In this document: piece by piece, positions 26,413 through 35,172 of the stretch
How positions within the stretch are numbered: the first letter of the stretch is position 1
Layout of the letters: each line of letters begins with the position of its first letter
Assembly: GCF_016495725.1 (NCBI RefSeq)
Contig: NZ_CP054705.1
Coordinates: forward strand, 1,302,001 to 1,366,000
Source of the DNA: Salicibibacter cibarius
GTDB taxonomy: Bacteria; Bacillota; Bacilli; Bacillales; Marinococcaceae
DNA length: 64,000 nucleotides
Direction of reading: 5' to 3'
Position numbers and translations under genes: made by a program
Notes under the pieces: model-generated
Seen by the model: the letters and a program-made list of their open reading frames with translations, nothing else
Told to the model about the DNA's origin: nothing
Databases searched by the model: none

Positions 26413-27336
26413 TCAAAATAGGGTCATTGCCAAATAGATAACGATCGTTACAGTTATACCACTTAGGACCGTTGAATACAGGACAATCTGTGCGTGCAAA
26501 TCCGGCGCTACCTGATTGTCAAGCGCGATTGTCGCTGTATTTCTTGACGTCGGAAACGAACTTGCGATGAGTAACGATTGCGCCATTACCCCATCAATGC
26601 CAAGGATAAATATAATTAGTAAAGCAAAGGCGGGTCCGGCAATTAACCTTCCGAGAATACTCCAGACAATGACGCTATGAAATGACTTGATATTTATGTG
26701 GGCAAGTTGGGCGCCCAATAGGAAAAGCGCTAAGGCAAAAAAAGCATTTGCAAGTTGTTCAAGCGGAACAAGCGCAAAATTAGGGAGGGGAATATCGAAA
26801 AATTGAAAGATGATTCCCAAGAGTAAAGCATGAACAATGGGTAACCGGAAAATAGCTTTTAGAATGTCAATGGCTGACTTGGATGCAGATACTAAATTAT
26901 AAAGGCCATACGTATAGGTGAGTAAATTCTGGAAAACAATCATGATAATTTGAATGGAAACCCCTAAAGGATTCGCGCTAAAAATCAACTGACTGACAGG
27001 TAAACCGTAATTGCCTGAATTCATAAGGGAAATGCTATTTTTTAAAGCTGCACTTTCCTGCCATTCAAGTTTTAATACCTTGGACAACAAATTGCCCAGT
27101 AAAATTGTGCTGCAAGTAAATAAGAACAAATAAAGAAGAAGTTGGCCTAACAGGCCATAATCAAATTCAGCCTGATAAATATTCAAAAAAACGGCTGCGG
27201 GCATAAAACAGTAGGTAATAAGCTTTACGATCGGCGTAAGTTGAAAGTTAAACTTCTTCTGTAATAGCACCCCAATGGCCATCACAATTAAAATAGGGAA
27301 AATAACGTCCAGAAATACAACGCTAATTAAATTCAC
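26413..27336 (-). CDS. AEC family transporter
   Basis: A 307-residue membrane protein with about ten hydrophobic helices, typical of the auxin efflux carrier (AEC) family. Family-like segments are YCFMPAAVFLNIYQ, SLMNSGNYGLPVSQLIF near the middle and SSFPTSRNTATIALD near the C terminus. Bacterial members move malate, malonate and other organic acids. Start GTG 27336 follows GGAG seven bases upstream. Cotranscribed with the CitMHS gene 62 bases upstream, implying a role in uptake or efflux of an organic acid handled by the adjoining cluster. Confidence 0.8.
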   Translation of the reverse strand: MNLISVVFLDVIFPILIVMAIGVLLQKKFNFQLTPIVKLITYCFMPAAVFLNIYQAEFDYGLLGQLLLYLFLFTCSTILLGNLLSKVLKLEWQESAALKNSISLMNSGNYGLPVSQLIFSANPLGVSIQIIMIVFQNLLTYTYGLYNLVSASKSAIDILKAIFRLPIVHALLLGIIFQFFDIPLPNFALVPLEQLANAFFALALFLLGAQLAHINIKSFHSVIVWSILGRLIAGPAFALLIIFILGIDGVMAQSLLIASSFPTSRNTATIALDNQVAPDLHAQIVLYSTVLSGITVTIVIYLAMTLF

Positions 27337-27397
27337 ATAAAGACTCCATTCTAGGAATCATACACCCCCGGCATCCGGGGGGCATGAATGTTTAAAT

Positions 27398-28750
27398 CTA
27401 ATATATACCGAGGATGAAACCTAAAATTAATCCAATAATGCCGAAACCCCAGAACCAGAAGAAAGCGTATTTCATGAATTGGCCTATTTGTACACCGGCG
27501 AGCCCAACACCCAACCACATAGCAGGGGATAAAAACCCTTGTGAAAAAGTACTTGAAACTAACATCATATAAGCGGTAGATTCCGAAGCTACGCCAAAGT
27601 TCGAGGCAACACTCTCAACAACCGGGAAGATACCGAAATAATAAGCGTCTGTACTCATGATGATATCCAGGGGAATTCCAAAAAATGCCACGATCACGTG
27701 CGTATAAGGGCCAACAGCATCCGGTACAATCCCTACGATAGACATGGCAAGTGAGTCCAACATGCCTGATTCAGTCATCACGCCCAAAAAGAGTCCGGCG
27801 GCAAGGATGATCGAAGCCATCATGAGCGCGGCAGGCGCATGCGCGCGAATACGACCCATCTGATCGTTCACGCTACGGTAGTTCAATGGTAAAACGATCG
27901 CCAAACCGATCATAAAGGCAAGACCCGGAGGCGCGATATCTAAAAGCATTAAGAGCAAAACCCCGAGTAACACGGCACCGTTGAGCCAAAGCATGGCCGG
28001 GTGTTTCCTGGGCTTCTCTTCGGCTGCTTCTTCATTTTCCTTTTGCTGTTTTATAAAGTCATCAGCGATTGCTCTCGCATTAACATGTTGTTGGGCTTCA
28101 ATTTCTCCATTATTTATACGTTTCTCAATGCGTTTCTTTTCTCTGATTCCAAGTACCACCGCGAAACCAATGGCCAGGACGAACGCGCCTATTTGCCAAG
28201 GAATCAATGGAAACCATAGTTCAGCAGGGTTATCATAACCAAGTACCGAAGCGAGCCTCCCTACCGGTCCACCCCAAGGGACGACGTTCATAAATCCAAG
28301 ACTAAACGTGGCAAGCATCAAAAGTAACATTGGGCTCATATTTAATGCCCTGTATAAACCAATAAGCGCGGGAACTGTCAACAAATATGTGGTTGCGCCT
28401 GCACCGTCGAGGTGAGCAATCGCGCCGATGATGATGGTAACGATGGCAACAACAATCACATTGCCCTTCGTAAAGATAATCATATTTTTTATAATCGGAT
28501 TAAATAAACCGATATCATTCATGATGCCAAAGAAAATGATGGCAAAAATAAACATGATGGCGACATCCATGACTTGATCGGCCCCGCCGCTAAAAAATTC
28601 CGCGAGGTCGTCAAATCCAAAGCCGGCAATGAGTACCCCAATGACCGGAATAAGGACCATCGCAACAATTGGATGAACCTTCCCCCACATAAGGAGACCA
28701 ATAACCGCTAAAATAATTAAAAATCCGCTAATAGCTAAATATGGGTCCAT
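27398..28750 (-). CDS. CitMHS family organic acid:cation symporter
   Basis: A 450-residue transporter with about twelve hydrophobic helices. FGIMNDIGLFNPI, AHLDGAGATTYLLTVPALIG and MNVVPWGGPVGRLASVLG are typical of the CitMHS family, which takes up citrate with divalent metal and protons and has relatives for other carboxylates. ATG 28750 is eight bases after AAGGAGG. It follows a LacI regulator gene and is divergent from the HisD/Ldh2 catabolic genes, so it likely imports their substrate, which need not be citrate. A charged cytoplasmic loop lies near residues 205-255. Confidence 0.85.
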   Translation of the reverse strand: MDPYLAISGFLIILAVIGLLMWGKVHPIVAMVLIPVIGVLIAGFGFDDLAEFFSGGADQVMDVAIMFIFAIIFFGIMNDIGLFNPIIKNMIIFTKGNVIVVAIVTIIIGAIAHLDGAGATTYLLTVPALIGLYRALNMSPMLLLMLATFSLGFMNVVPWGGPVGRLASVLGYDNPAELWFPLIPWQIGAFVLAIGFAVVLGIREKKRIEKRINNGEIEAQQHVNARAIADDFIKQQKENEEAAEEKPRKHPAMLWLNGAVLLGVLLLMLLDIAPPGLAFMIGLAIVLPLNYRSVNDQMGRIRAHAPAALMMASIILAAGLFLGVMTESGMLDSLAMSIVGIVPDAVGPYTHVIVAFFGIPLDIIMSTDAYYFGIFPVVESVASNFGVASESTAYMMLVSSTFSQGFLSPAMWLGVGLAGVQIGQFMKYAFFWFWGFGIIGLILGFILGIY

Positions 28751-28777
28751 TTATAGATCCTCCTTGAGATAGATAAA

Positions 28778-29788
28778 TTATATCGTAGATCGATTTAAAG
28801 CTGTCGTTTTTCGAATCATGAGTTTAGGTTCCAACGTTAACTGTAAGTCGCTGCGTTCATGAGCATCCACCTCCATCATATGAATAAGATGTTCAATCGC
28901 ATGGAGCCCCATCGGCTTGTCGGAATGATGGGTCAGTGTGGTCATTTGAATAGCGGCATGCGCAGTCGTATCAATATCGTCCATCCCGCATATACTGAAA
29001 TCCTCCGGGATTTGAAACCCCATGTGCATTAAATAGTTTTGACAGAATAATGCCATTGAATCTGTAGCGGCAAATAGGGCAGTCGGTTTATCCGGCAATA
29101 GCAATAGCTCATCCACTGCCTGGACGACCGATTGTTCTGTCGTGTCGGTTTCTTTAATCCATCCGGGTTCAATAGATTGCTTGGTTGCTTTCATGGCTGT
29201 TCGGTATCCGGATAACCTCCCATTAAACGTTGATGTATACGTGGGACCACCAATCCAAGCAATTTTTGTATGCCCAAGTTTTAACAGATGATTGGTTGCC
29301 AATTCACCTGCTTTTTTATTGTCTATTTCCACATAGTTCCCGCCAGCTTGATGGCGGCGGTTGAACATAACGAAAGGCACTTGCGCATCTACGAGATCAT
29401 GATAAATCGGGTCATCGATAAAAATAGAAGAGAGAATAATGCCATCGACTTGTTGTTTCAGTACCTCTTCGTAAATAGAGCGATTGTCTCCCTGATCTTC
29501 AAAATAGACAAGCGTGTGGTAGCCGTACTTTTTAGCATAATTGACAATGGTCGTCGTTGAATCGACAAAAAATGGATTGTGTAGAGGGCCGGATATCAAA
29601 GCAATGTACTTGGTTTTTTTTTGTTTTAAATTGCGTGCCACGACGTTCGGTCGATAGTTTAGTTTTTCGATTGCCTTTTGAACGTTATCGACCGTTTCTT
29701 TTTTTACTTTATCCGGGGCGTTTAACACTCTTGAAACCGTAGGCTGCGAAACGCCGGCTTCGCGAGCAACGTCTTTGGAAGATACCAT
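28778..29788 (-). CDS. LacI family transcriptional regulator
   Basis: A 336-residue regulator. Residues 1-50 are the LacI helix-turn-helix and hinge (SSKDVAREAGVSQPTVSRVL, then KLNYRPNVVARNLK), followed by a periplasmic-binding-protein-like sensor domain with FAATDSMAL and GMDDIDTTAHAAIQMTTL. ATG 29788 is preceded by GAAGGAGGGG. It heads the lacI-citMHS-AEC unit and is divergent from the hisD-like gene; ATACGTAT palindromes at both promoters are the likely operators. The effector is presumably the transported acid. Confidence 0.88.
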   Translation of the reverse strand: MVSSKDVAREAGVSQPTVSRVLNAPDKVKKETVDNVQKAIEKLNYRPNVVARNLKQKKTKYIALISGPLHNPFFVDSTTTIVNYAKKYGYHTLVYFEDQGDNRSIYEEVLKQQVDGIILSSIFIDDPIYHDLVDAQVPFVMFNRRHQAGGNYVEIDNKKAGELATNHLLKLGHTKIAWIGGPTYTSTFNGRLSGYRTAMKATKQSIEPGWIKETDTTEQSVVQAVDELLLLPDKPTALFAATDSMALFCQNYLMHMGFQIPEDFSICGMDDIDTTAHAAIQMTTLTHHSDKPMGLHAIEHLIHMMEVDAHERSDLQLTLEPKLMIRKTTALNRSTI

Positions 29789-29813
29789 GTTCCAACCCCT
29801 CCTTCATCCATTA

Positions 29814-29992
29814 ATACGTATACATTGTAAGCGTTTTTATTCACGCCGTCAATATTCTTTTATGCATGGTACATAGTGTTATAATACTAATATTATTGGG
29901 ATATTCATTTGTGATCAATGAAAGTGTTGGTTTATTCTTCATTTTAAAACGTTTACAGCGAAGAAATTTTGTATTATGATGAATACGTATTC
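29814..29992. promoter_or_regulatory. Divergent lacI / hisD-like promoters with ATACGTAT operators
   Basis: Minus strand: TTGACG (plus 29847-29852), 17 bases, TACAAT (29824-29829), then ATACGTAT at 29814-29821. Plus strand: TTTACA 29952-29957, 17 bases, TATGAT 29975-29980, then the perfect palindrome GAATACGTATTC at 29981-29992. Both ATACGTAT cores sit where transcription starts, suggesting that one LacI protein represses both directions. A third core is at 35129. Confidence 0.7.
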
Positions 29993-30026
29993 AAAATAAC
30001 GAATCTAATCTAAGGGGTGTAGTATA

Positions 30027-31304
30027 ATGGCGACTTTTCTAAAGGAAGGTAAAACAACCGAAGAAAAGCAAACGTCCGACATGAAAATTCAACAATCGGT
30101 GAGCGAAATTATTCAAAGTGTAGAAGATCGTGGTGATCAAGCTGTCCGAGACCTTTCGGAAAAATTTGATCAGTGGTCCCCGGAAAACTTCCGGCTTTCC
30201 AAGGAAGATATAGAAACGGCTATTGATGAATTATCGGACGATGTGATTCGGGACATTCAATTTGCGCAGGATCAAATTGAAAATTTTGCTCGCCATCAAA
30301 GGGCATCCATCCAAGATATTGAAGTGGAAACCCGCCCGGGCGTCGTTCTCGGGCATAAGAACATTCCTGTAAATAGTGTTGGCTGTTACGTCCCCGGTGG
30401 ACGTTATCCAATGGTGGCGTCTGCGCATATGAGTATTGTCACTGCTAAGGTGGCCGGTGTTGAACGCGTGATTGCGTGCACGCCTCCCGCAAATGGTGAA
30501 ATACCAAAAGCAACGGTTGCGGCGATGCATATGGGAGGCGCGGATGAAATTTATTTGCTCGGAGGCGTGCAAGCCATGGCAGCCATGGGGATTGGAACAG
30601 AGAGCATTGATCAGGTTGACATGATTGTCGGACCCGGAAATGCCTTTGTTGCGGAAGCGAAACGGCAACTCTTCGGTCATGTGGGCATTGACTTGTTGGC
30701 AGGGCCGACAGAAACCCTCGTTATCGCTGACGAGACGGCTGACATAGAAATGGTTGCAACCGATATTCTTGGGCAAGCTGAGCATGGACCTACCTCTCCC
30801 GGTGCATTGATCACAACTTCCCGCGTGTTGGCCGAAGCATTGGAGGGTGAAATTACCCGTCAGTTACAAACATTGCCGACTGCAGAAGTTGCAGAAATCG
30901 CTTGGAGGGACAACGGGATCATCATTGTTGTTGATAACAAAGAAGAAGCAGTACATGAAGCGGATGAACTTGCATTTGAGCACGTCGAAGTGCTCGCAGA
31001 TGACCCAGACTATTATTTGGATAACTTGAAAAACTACGGCGCGTTATTCCTAGGCCCTGAGACAAACGTTGCTTACGGCGATAAAGTGATTGGTACGAAC
31101 CATACACTTCCTACGAAGCAAGCGGCGAAATACACGGGAGGGCTCTGGGTTGGAAAATTCCTAAAAAACTGCACCTATCAGAGAGCCACGGAGGAAGCAA
31201 GTGTAGAAATAGGCAAATATGCAGAAAGGCTTTGTGAACTGGAAGGGTTTATGGGACACAAACGACAAGCTTCCTTGCGTGTTGAGAGATATGAAAACAA
31301 ATAA
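30027..31304 (+). CDS. Histidinol dehydrogenase family enzyme, probably catabolic
   Basis: A 425-residue HisD-fold NAD-dependent dehydrogenase. [19 protein letters not shown] is the family signature; LGQAEHGP holds metal-binding Gln and His, FEHVEV the Glu-His pair, [13 protein letters not shown] the Asp ligand, and [11 protein letters not shown] the last His, so catalytic residues are intact. No histidine biosynthesis gene is nearby; transporters and other dehydrogenases are. HisD relatives oxidise other amino or hydroxy alcohols to acids (HpsN with dihydroxypropanesulfonate is a known example), so a polyol-like substrate is plausible. ATG 30027 follows AAGGGG. Confidence 0.8.
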   Translation: MATFLKEGKTTEEKQTSDMKIQQSVSEIIQSVEDRGDQAVRDLSEKFDQWSPENFRLSKEDIETAIDELSDDVIRDIQFAQDQIENFARHQRASIQDIEVETRPGVVLGHKNIPVNSVGCYVPGGRYPMVASAHMSIVTAKVAGVERVIACTPPANGEIPKATVAAMHMGGADEIYLLGGVQAMAAMGIGTESIDQVDMIVGPGNAFVAEAKRQLFGHVGIDLLAGPTETLVIADETADIEMVATDILGQAEHGPTSPGALITTSRVLAEALEGEITRQLQTLPTAEVAEIAWRDNGIIIVVDNKEEAVHEADELAFEHVEVLADDPDYYLDNLKNYGALFLGPETNVAYGDKVIGTNHTLPTKQAAKYTGGLWVGKFLKNCTYQRATEEASVEIGKYAERLCELEGFMGHKRQASLRVERYENK

Positions 31305-31823
31305 TGATCGTAGAAATCACCAGGCTAGTGGAACGTGGCTGAATCGCTCAATCACACTTGAAACCTTCTAATGAATGGTTCGTTTATGCCTATTGGCGCT
31401 TTCCTCCGGCTTTCGAAGCTTATTTTAATCACTAACGAGAGAGAGCTTTGACGACCTAACTCCGTTTTTCTGAAGTCGTTAGGTCTTCAACGGGAGCTTT
31501 TGAAGACCTAACCCCGGCTTTCTAAGGTCATTAGGTCTTCAACGACAGATTTTGACGACTTAACTCTGGTTCTCGGAAGTCGTTAGGTCGTCAAAAAACA
31601 GATCGATGAGCGCTGTCGATCGATTTGAAATCTGGATGATCACCGAAAACAGATCGATGGACGACTGCATACGGCCGATTGGCACCATGTGCACTAGTAG
31701 ATAGACTGTTATACTGGGCGATTGTTACAATATGACAATACTAAATCATTGATCACCTCTGTGTCCCAAATGTTCATCCACGAACTTTACTAAAAATTAT
31801 TGTATACTCAAGGAGGTATCATT
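31305..31823. other. Non-coding interval with tandem hairpin repeat
   Basis: A 519-base gap inside the catabolic cluster. It holds the 52-bp array (31441-31670), no open frame with a ribosome binding site, and no clear terminator after the hisD-like gene. Near the end, ATTGT-N9-ACAAT (about 31719-31738) and AT-rich DNA may carry a promoter for the Ldh2 gene, but no unequivocal pair was found. Confidence 0.5.
31441..31670. repeat. About 52-bp tandem repeat with hairpin in each unit
   Basis: GACCTAAC or its variants start at 31453, 31505 and 31557, 52 bases apart. Each unit holds an inverted repeat GACCTAA / TTAGGTC. Unit 2 pairs GAAGACCTAA with TTAGGTCTTC; unit 3 pairs GACGAC with GTCGTC, so both arms changed together. 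Two degenerate units with CAGATCGATG at 31599 and 31650 follow. Confidence 0.75.
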
Positions 31824-32879
31824 ATGTCAGACAGCTACACGTATATAGAAGCCTCTCATTTAACCGAAGTTTCCACTTTATTATTTGAAAGTGAAGGGAT
31901 GAAAAAAGAAGATGCCAATACCATTGCTAAAGATTTGGTAGCCGCTAATTTAAGGGGCTTGGATTCTCATGGTGTATCCCGTATTCCGATGTATTTAAAA
32001 CGGATTCGAAAAGGCGTCGTCAATCCTAATCCGGATATAAAAGTTGAAAACATTACGAGTGCGGTATCAAAAATCAATGGAGATGCCGGCATGGGATTTC
32101 TCGCTGGTCATCGTGCGATGACGGAAGCGATGGACCTGGCTCGCGAGAGTGGCATTGGATTAGTGGGTATTTATAATAGTACCCATTATGGAATGGCAGC
32201 TTTATACGTGATGGAAGCAATGAAAGAAGGCTTTATATCAATGGCGTACACGAATTCTTCACCGGCCATTCCCCCTTGGGGCGGGAGAACGGCGTACTTG
32301 GGTGCTAATCCATTCGCTGCTGCTGTACCTAGTGGCAATGAATCTTCATACGTGTTGGATATGGCAATGACGGTGATCGCGAGAGGAAAAATTCGTTTGG
32401 CCGCTACAAACGATGAGCCGATTGCAGAAGGCCTTGCACTAAATAAAGACGGGGCACCTACAACCGATGCGAATGAAGCATTCGAAGGCGTCTGTCTTCC
32501 TTTTGGTGAAGCGAAAGGATCAGCGCTTGCCATGCTCGTCGAACTTCTATCCGGTGTTTTAACGGGGGCTAACTATGGCGGGGATGTAAAAAGTTTATAT
32601 TTTGACCATTCGGAGCCTCAAAATGCAGGTCACTTGTTCATTGCCATTCGGCCGGATTTATTTATGGCAAAAACAGAATTTGACAATCGAATGGATGAGT
32701 TTGTGAAACGGACGAAATCACTTCCGCGAGCAGAAGGTTTTGACGAAATTCTTATCCCCGGAGAGCCGGAAGAAAGAAAAGCCCAAGAGCGCCTCCGCAC
32801 GGGTATCCCCATTAGCGAAAACGTTGTTGCCGATCTACGTCGGGAAATAAAGACAAGCGGCATAAACGCGTCAATATAG
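31824..32879 (+). CDS. Ldh2/malate dehydrogenase (MDH2) family oxidoreductase
   Basis: A 351-residue NAD(P)H-dependent 2-hydroxyacid dehydrogenase of the malate/L-lactate (Ldh2, YlbC/AllD/ComC) type. LRGLDSHGVSRIPMYL and the catalytic-His segment YNSTHYGMAALY are characteristic, followed by YLGANPFAAAVPSG. Family members act on malate, lactate, ureidoglycolate, sulfolactate or imines. ATG 31824 is seven bases after AAGGAGG; the frame upstream to 31800 is ignored. It begins a four-gene run, with the TIM-barrel gene 15 bases later. Confidence 0.85.
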   Translation: MSDSYTYIEASHLTEVSTLLFESEGMKKEDANTIAKDLVAANLRGLDSHGVSRIPMYLKRIRKGVVNPNPDIKVENITSAVSKINGDAGMGFLAGHRAMTEAMDLARESGIGLVGIYNSTHYGMAALYVMEAMKEGFISMAYTNSSPAIPPWGGRTAYLGANPFAAAVPSGNESSYVLDMAMTVIARGKIRLAATNDEPIAEGLALNKDGAPTTDANEAFEGVCLPFGEAKGSALAMLVELLSGVLTGANYGGDVKSLYFDHSEPQNAGHLFIAIRPDLFMAKTEFDNRMDEFVKRTKSLPRAEGFDEILIPGEPEERKAQERLRTGIPISENVVADLRREIKTSGINASI

Positions 32880-32894
32880 ATAAGAGGTGATGGT

Positions 32895-33704
32895 GTGCTC
32901 TCATTCGCTTATCCTTACCAAACAGAAGAAACGATCAAACCATTGTTTAGCGCAAAAGGTTCCGCAAAAGAAATCATCCCTTCGCTTGCATCCTTCGGTT
33001 ATGACGGCATTGAACTATTAGTGCGGGATGCACGTGAAGCCAAATTACCTTCTTTGTTAAAATTAATCACTGATGAAGGTTTGAAAGTAGCTTCATTTGC
33101 AACAAGCCCTATGGTGGCAGATGATCGACTGTCCTTTTCGGCCTTGGATGAAAGCATCCGAGACGAAGCCGTAAAACGGACCATTAACCTAATTGAATGG
33201 GCGGAAGAATTTGATTGCCCAGTTATCATCGGTAAATTGCGCGGCCAAATTAGTGATGAAAAGTCTGATTTATCTTGGGAATATATGAGACAGTCTTTTG
33301 CCCGTGTCCTTGACGTTGCTGAAAAAAAGAACGTACCCATTTTAATAGAACCTCAAAATGAAAATAATATGAACAACTTAAACCGTACCGATGAGACAAT
33401 GACGTTTATCCAATCATTTAAGTCTGCCAACTTAGGACTTATGCTTGATTGTCTTCACATGGAGGCAGAAAGCCATTTATTTCAAGACGTGGCCGATCAA
33501 TTAGGGTTCATCCACCTTACCGATAGTGATCGCCTAATGCCCGGTGAAGGCACGTTTGATATGAACGAAATCGTAAACGCAATTCAACGATTGCCGCGGC
33601 CGCCTTTTGTTAGTTTTGAGATCAAGCAGCAAGATTCTTCATTGGCGGTGGCAAAAAAAGCATTGGAAACAATGAAGAAAATGAGGGATAGTGATGTCAG
33701 ATAA
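32895..33704 (+). CDS. Sugar phosphate isomerase/epimerase-like TIM barrel
   Basis: A 269-residue member of the xylose-isomerase-like TIM barrel (AP endonuclease 2) superfamily. Metal-binding acids are visible in PILIEPQNENN, LMLDCLHME, FIHLTDSDR and the C-terminal FEIK. Relatives include hydroxypyruvate isomerase and keto-sugar epimerases. Start GTG 32895 follows AGAGGTGATG. The 3' end overlaps the next gene by 11 bases. In context it would isomerise a short sugar acid or its keto form; substrate unknown. Confidence 0.75.
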   Translation: MLSFAYPYQTEETIKPLFSAKGSAKEIIPSLASFGYDGIELLVRDAREAKLPSLLKLITDEGLKVASFATSPMVADDRLSFSALDESIRDEAVKRTINLIEWAEEFDCPVIIGKLRGQISDEKSDLSWEYMRQSFARVLDVAEKKNVPILIEPQNENNMNNLNRTDETMTFIQSFKSANLGLMLDCLHMEAESHLFQDVADQLGFIHLTDSDRLMPGEGTFDMNEIVNAIQRLPRPPFVSFEIKQQDSSLAVAKKALETMKKMRDSDVR

Positions 33705-34365
33705 CCTCCGAATTGGGCTCGTTCACGCTACAATGAATTCAGTGTCACCGATCCTTCGTGCGTTCTCGCAAATGGAAGAAAAGGAAGAACTTGCAAATTT
33801 CATGGATGAAGGATTAATTTACGAACTAAATGAGACGAATACCGTTACAAACCGAATGATTATGCGATTGAGCGAATTAGCCGGCAAGGCTGTCGAAAGC
33901 AATGTGGATGCGATTTTATTTACATGTTCATCTTTTACCCCTTATATAGGAAAAATTGCCGAATTGATGCCTGTGCCGGTATTAAGTTCCGACATGAGCA
34001 TGTTGGAAAAAGCCGTGGAGAAAAGTTCGGATATCGTCGTCATCGCTACGGTAAAAGCAGCGGGCCCGACGACGGAAAGAATGTTAAACGATGTAGCTGC
34101 CAAGAGGAACAAAAAGATAAGCATCAAGACGTTTGTTTTGCCGGAAGCATTTCAGGCACTGCAAAATGGGGATGCTGAAAAACATGATCAACTCATCCAA
34201 GAAAAAATGCAAGAACACAAAAATGCAGAAAGCATTGTTTTTGCCCAATATTCGATGGCGCGTGCAGTCGAATCTGCCAACCTCCCCAATGTATTAACAG
34301 GGCCGCACATCAGCGCTCAATCAATTATTCAAAAAGCGCGGGAGGCTAAAAATGAAGATAGATGA
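33694..34365 (+). CDS. Asp/Glu racemase superfamily protein lacking the second Cys
   Basis: A 223-residue protein of the aspartate/glutamate/hydantoin racemase superfamily. Cys78 in ILFTCSSFTPYIG is at the first catalytic position. At the second position, where racemases have Cys, the sequence reads VFAQYSMARA, with no Cys. It therefore may not racemise and could be an isomerase, decarboxylase or retro-aldol-type relative. ATG 33694 is five bases after GAGGGA; GTG 33691 is an alternative. Overlaps both neighbours, so tightly coupled in the operon. Confidence 0.7.
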   Translation: MSDNLRIGLVHATMNSVSPILRAFSQMEEKEELANFMDEGLIYELNETNTVTNRMIMRLSELAGKAVESNVDAILFTCSSFTPYIGKIAELMPVPVLSSDMSMLEKAVEKSSDIVVIATVKAAGPTTERMLNDVAAKRNKKISIKTFVLPEAFQALQNGDAEKHDQLIQEKMQEHKNAESIVFAQYSMARAVESANLPNVLTGPHISAQSIIQKAREAKNEDR

Positions 34366-35119
34366 TATTTTTTCGGTACAAGAAAAAGTGGTGATCATTA
34401 CCGGCGCAAGTCAAGGCATAGGTAAGGACCTCGCGCATACTTTTGCCGAGAACGGTGCGAAGCTCGCGCTTGTCGCAAGGAACAAAGACAAATTGCAGCA
34501 AGTGAAAACGGATACTGGCCTTTCCTCCGACGATGTCGAGATTTTTCCGTGGGACATAACAGAAACAGAGAGCCTTGCTGATTTAGCCAAGCAAATACAT
34601 GAAACGTTCGGCAGAATTGACGTTTTAATCAATAATGCCGGTACGAATATTACAAAGCCTGCAACCGAAATCACTGAAGGCGATTGGGATACGGTCCTTG
34701 ACATCAACTTGAAAAGTGCTTTTTTCTTTAATCAGGCCGTCTATCCTTTTATGAAAGCACAAGGGTCAGGGAAAATAATCCATATGTCTTCTCAAATGGA
34801 AGAGGTCGGTTATTACAAACGCTCCGCTTATTGTTCCAGCAAAGGCGGAATCAAACAGTTGACCAAATCCTTGGCGATTGAATGGTCGGGTGATCAAATT
34901 AATGTTAATTCAGTTGCTCCAACGTTTATAGAGACGCCTTTAACAGCGAAGATGTTCGAAGCTGAAGCCTTTAAAGCCGATGTATACAGCAGGATCCCGC
35001 TGGGGCGCTTGGCAAAAACCGAGGACTTATTTGGAGCAGTGCTTTATTTAAGCTCAAACGCTTCGGATATGGTCACAGGTCAAACGTTGTTCGTTGATGG
35101 TGGCTGGACTGCGTGGTGA
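34352..35119 (+). CDS. Short-chain dehydrogenase/reductase
   Basis: A 255-residue classical SDR. The Rossmann glycine motif is GASQGIG (residues 18-24), NNAG at 95-98 region, and the catalytic set includes Ser147 in HMSSQ, Tyr160 and Lys164 (YCSSK). The C terminus DMVTGQTLFVDGGWT is typical. It oxidises or reduces a hydroxyl with NAD(P)(H). ATG 34352 lies after GGGAGG within the 3' end of the preceding gene (14-base overlap). Last gene of the plus-strand catabolic run; a terminator follows. Confidence 0.87.
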   Translation: MKIDDIFSVQEKVVIITGASQGIGKDLAHTFAENGAKLALVARNKDKLQQVKTDTGLSSDDVEIFPWDITETESLADLAKQIHETFGRIDVLINNAGTNITKPATEITEGDWDTVLDINLKSAFFFNQAVYPFMKAQGSGKIIHMSSQMEEVGYYKRSAYCSSKGGIKQLTKSLAIEWSGDQINVNSVAPTFIETPLTAKMFEAEAFKADVYSRIPLGRLAKTEDLFGAVLYLSSNASDMVTGQTLFVDGGWTAW

Positions 35120-35128
35120 ATATTGTGT

Positions 35129-35136
35129 ATACGTAT
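35129..35136. promoter_or_regulatory. Third ATACGTAT operator-like site, downstream of the SDR
   Basis: GTATACGTATTCA in the 3' flank shares the core and right arm of the palindrome at the hisD-like promoter, 5.1 kb away. It could be an auxiliary operator or a relic of a promoter. Confidence 0.35.
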
Positions 35137-35140
35137 TCAA

Positions 35141-35172
35141 AATCCCGCAAAAATTGATATTGCGGGATTTTT
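35141..35172 (+). terminator. Terminator of the plus-strand catabolic operon
   Basis: AATCCCGCA (35141-35149) pairs with TGCGGGATT (35161-35169), followed by a short T-run. Confidence 0.85.

Noticed and set aside
30027-31304. Histidine biosynthesis gene hisD
   Set aside because: No other his gene nearby; neighbours are transporters and dehydrogenases under a LacI regulator, so a catabolic HisD relative is more likely.
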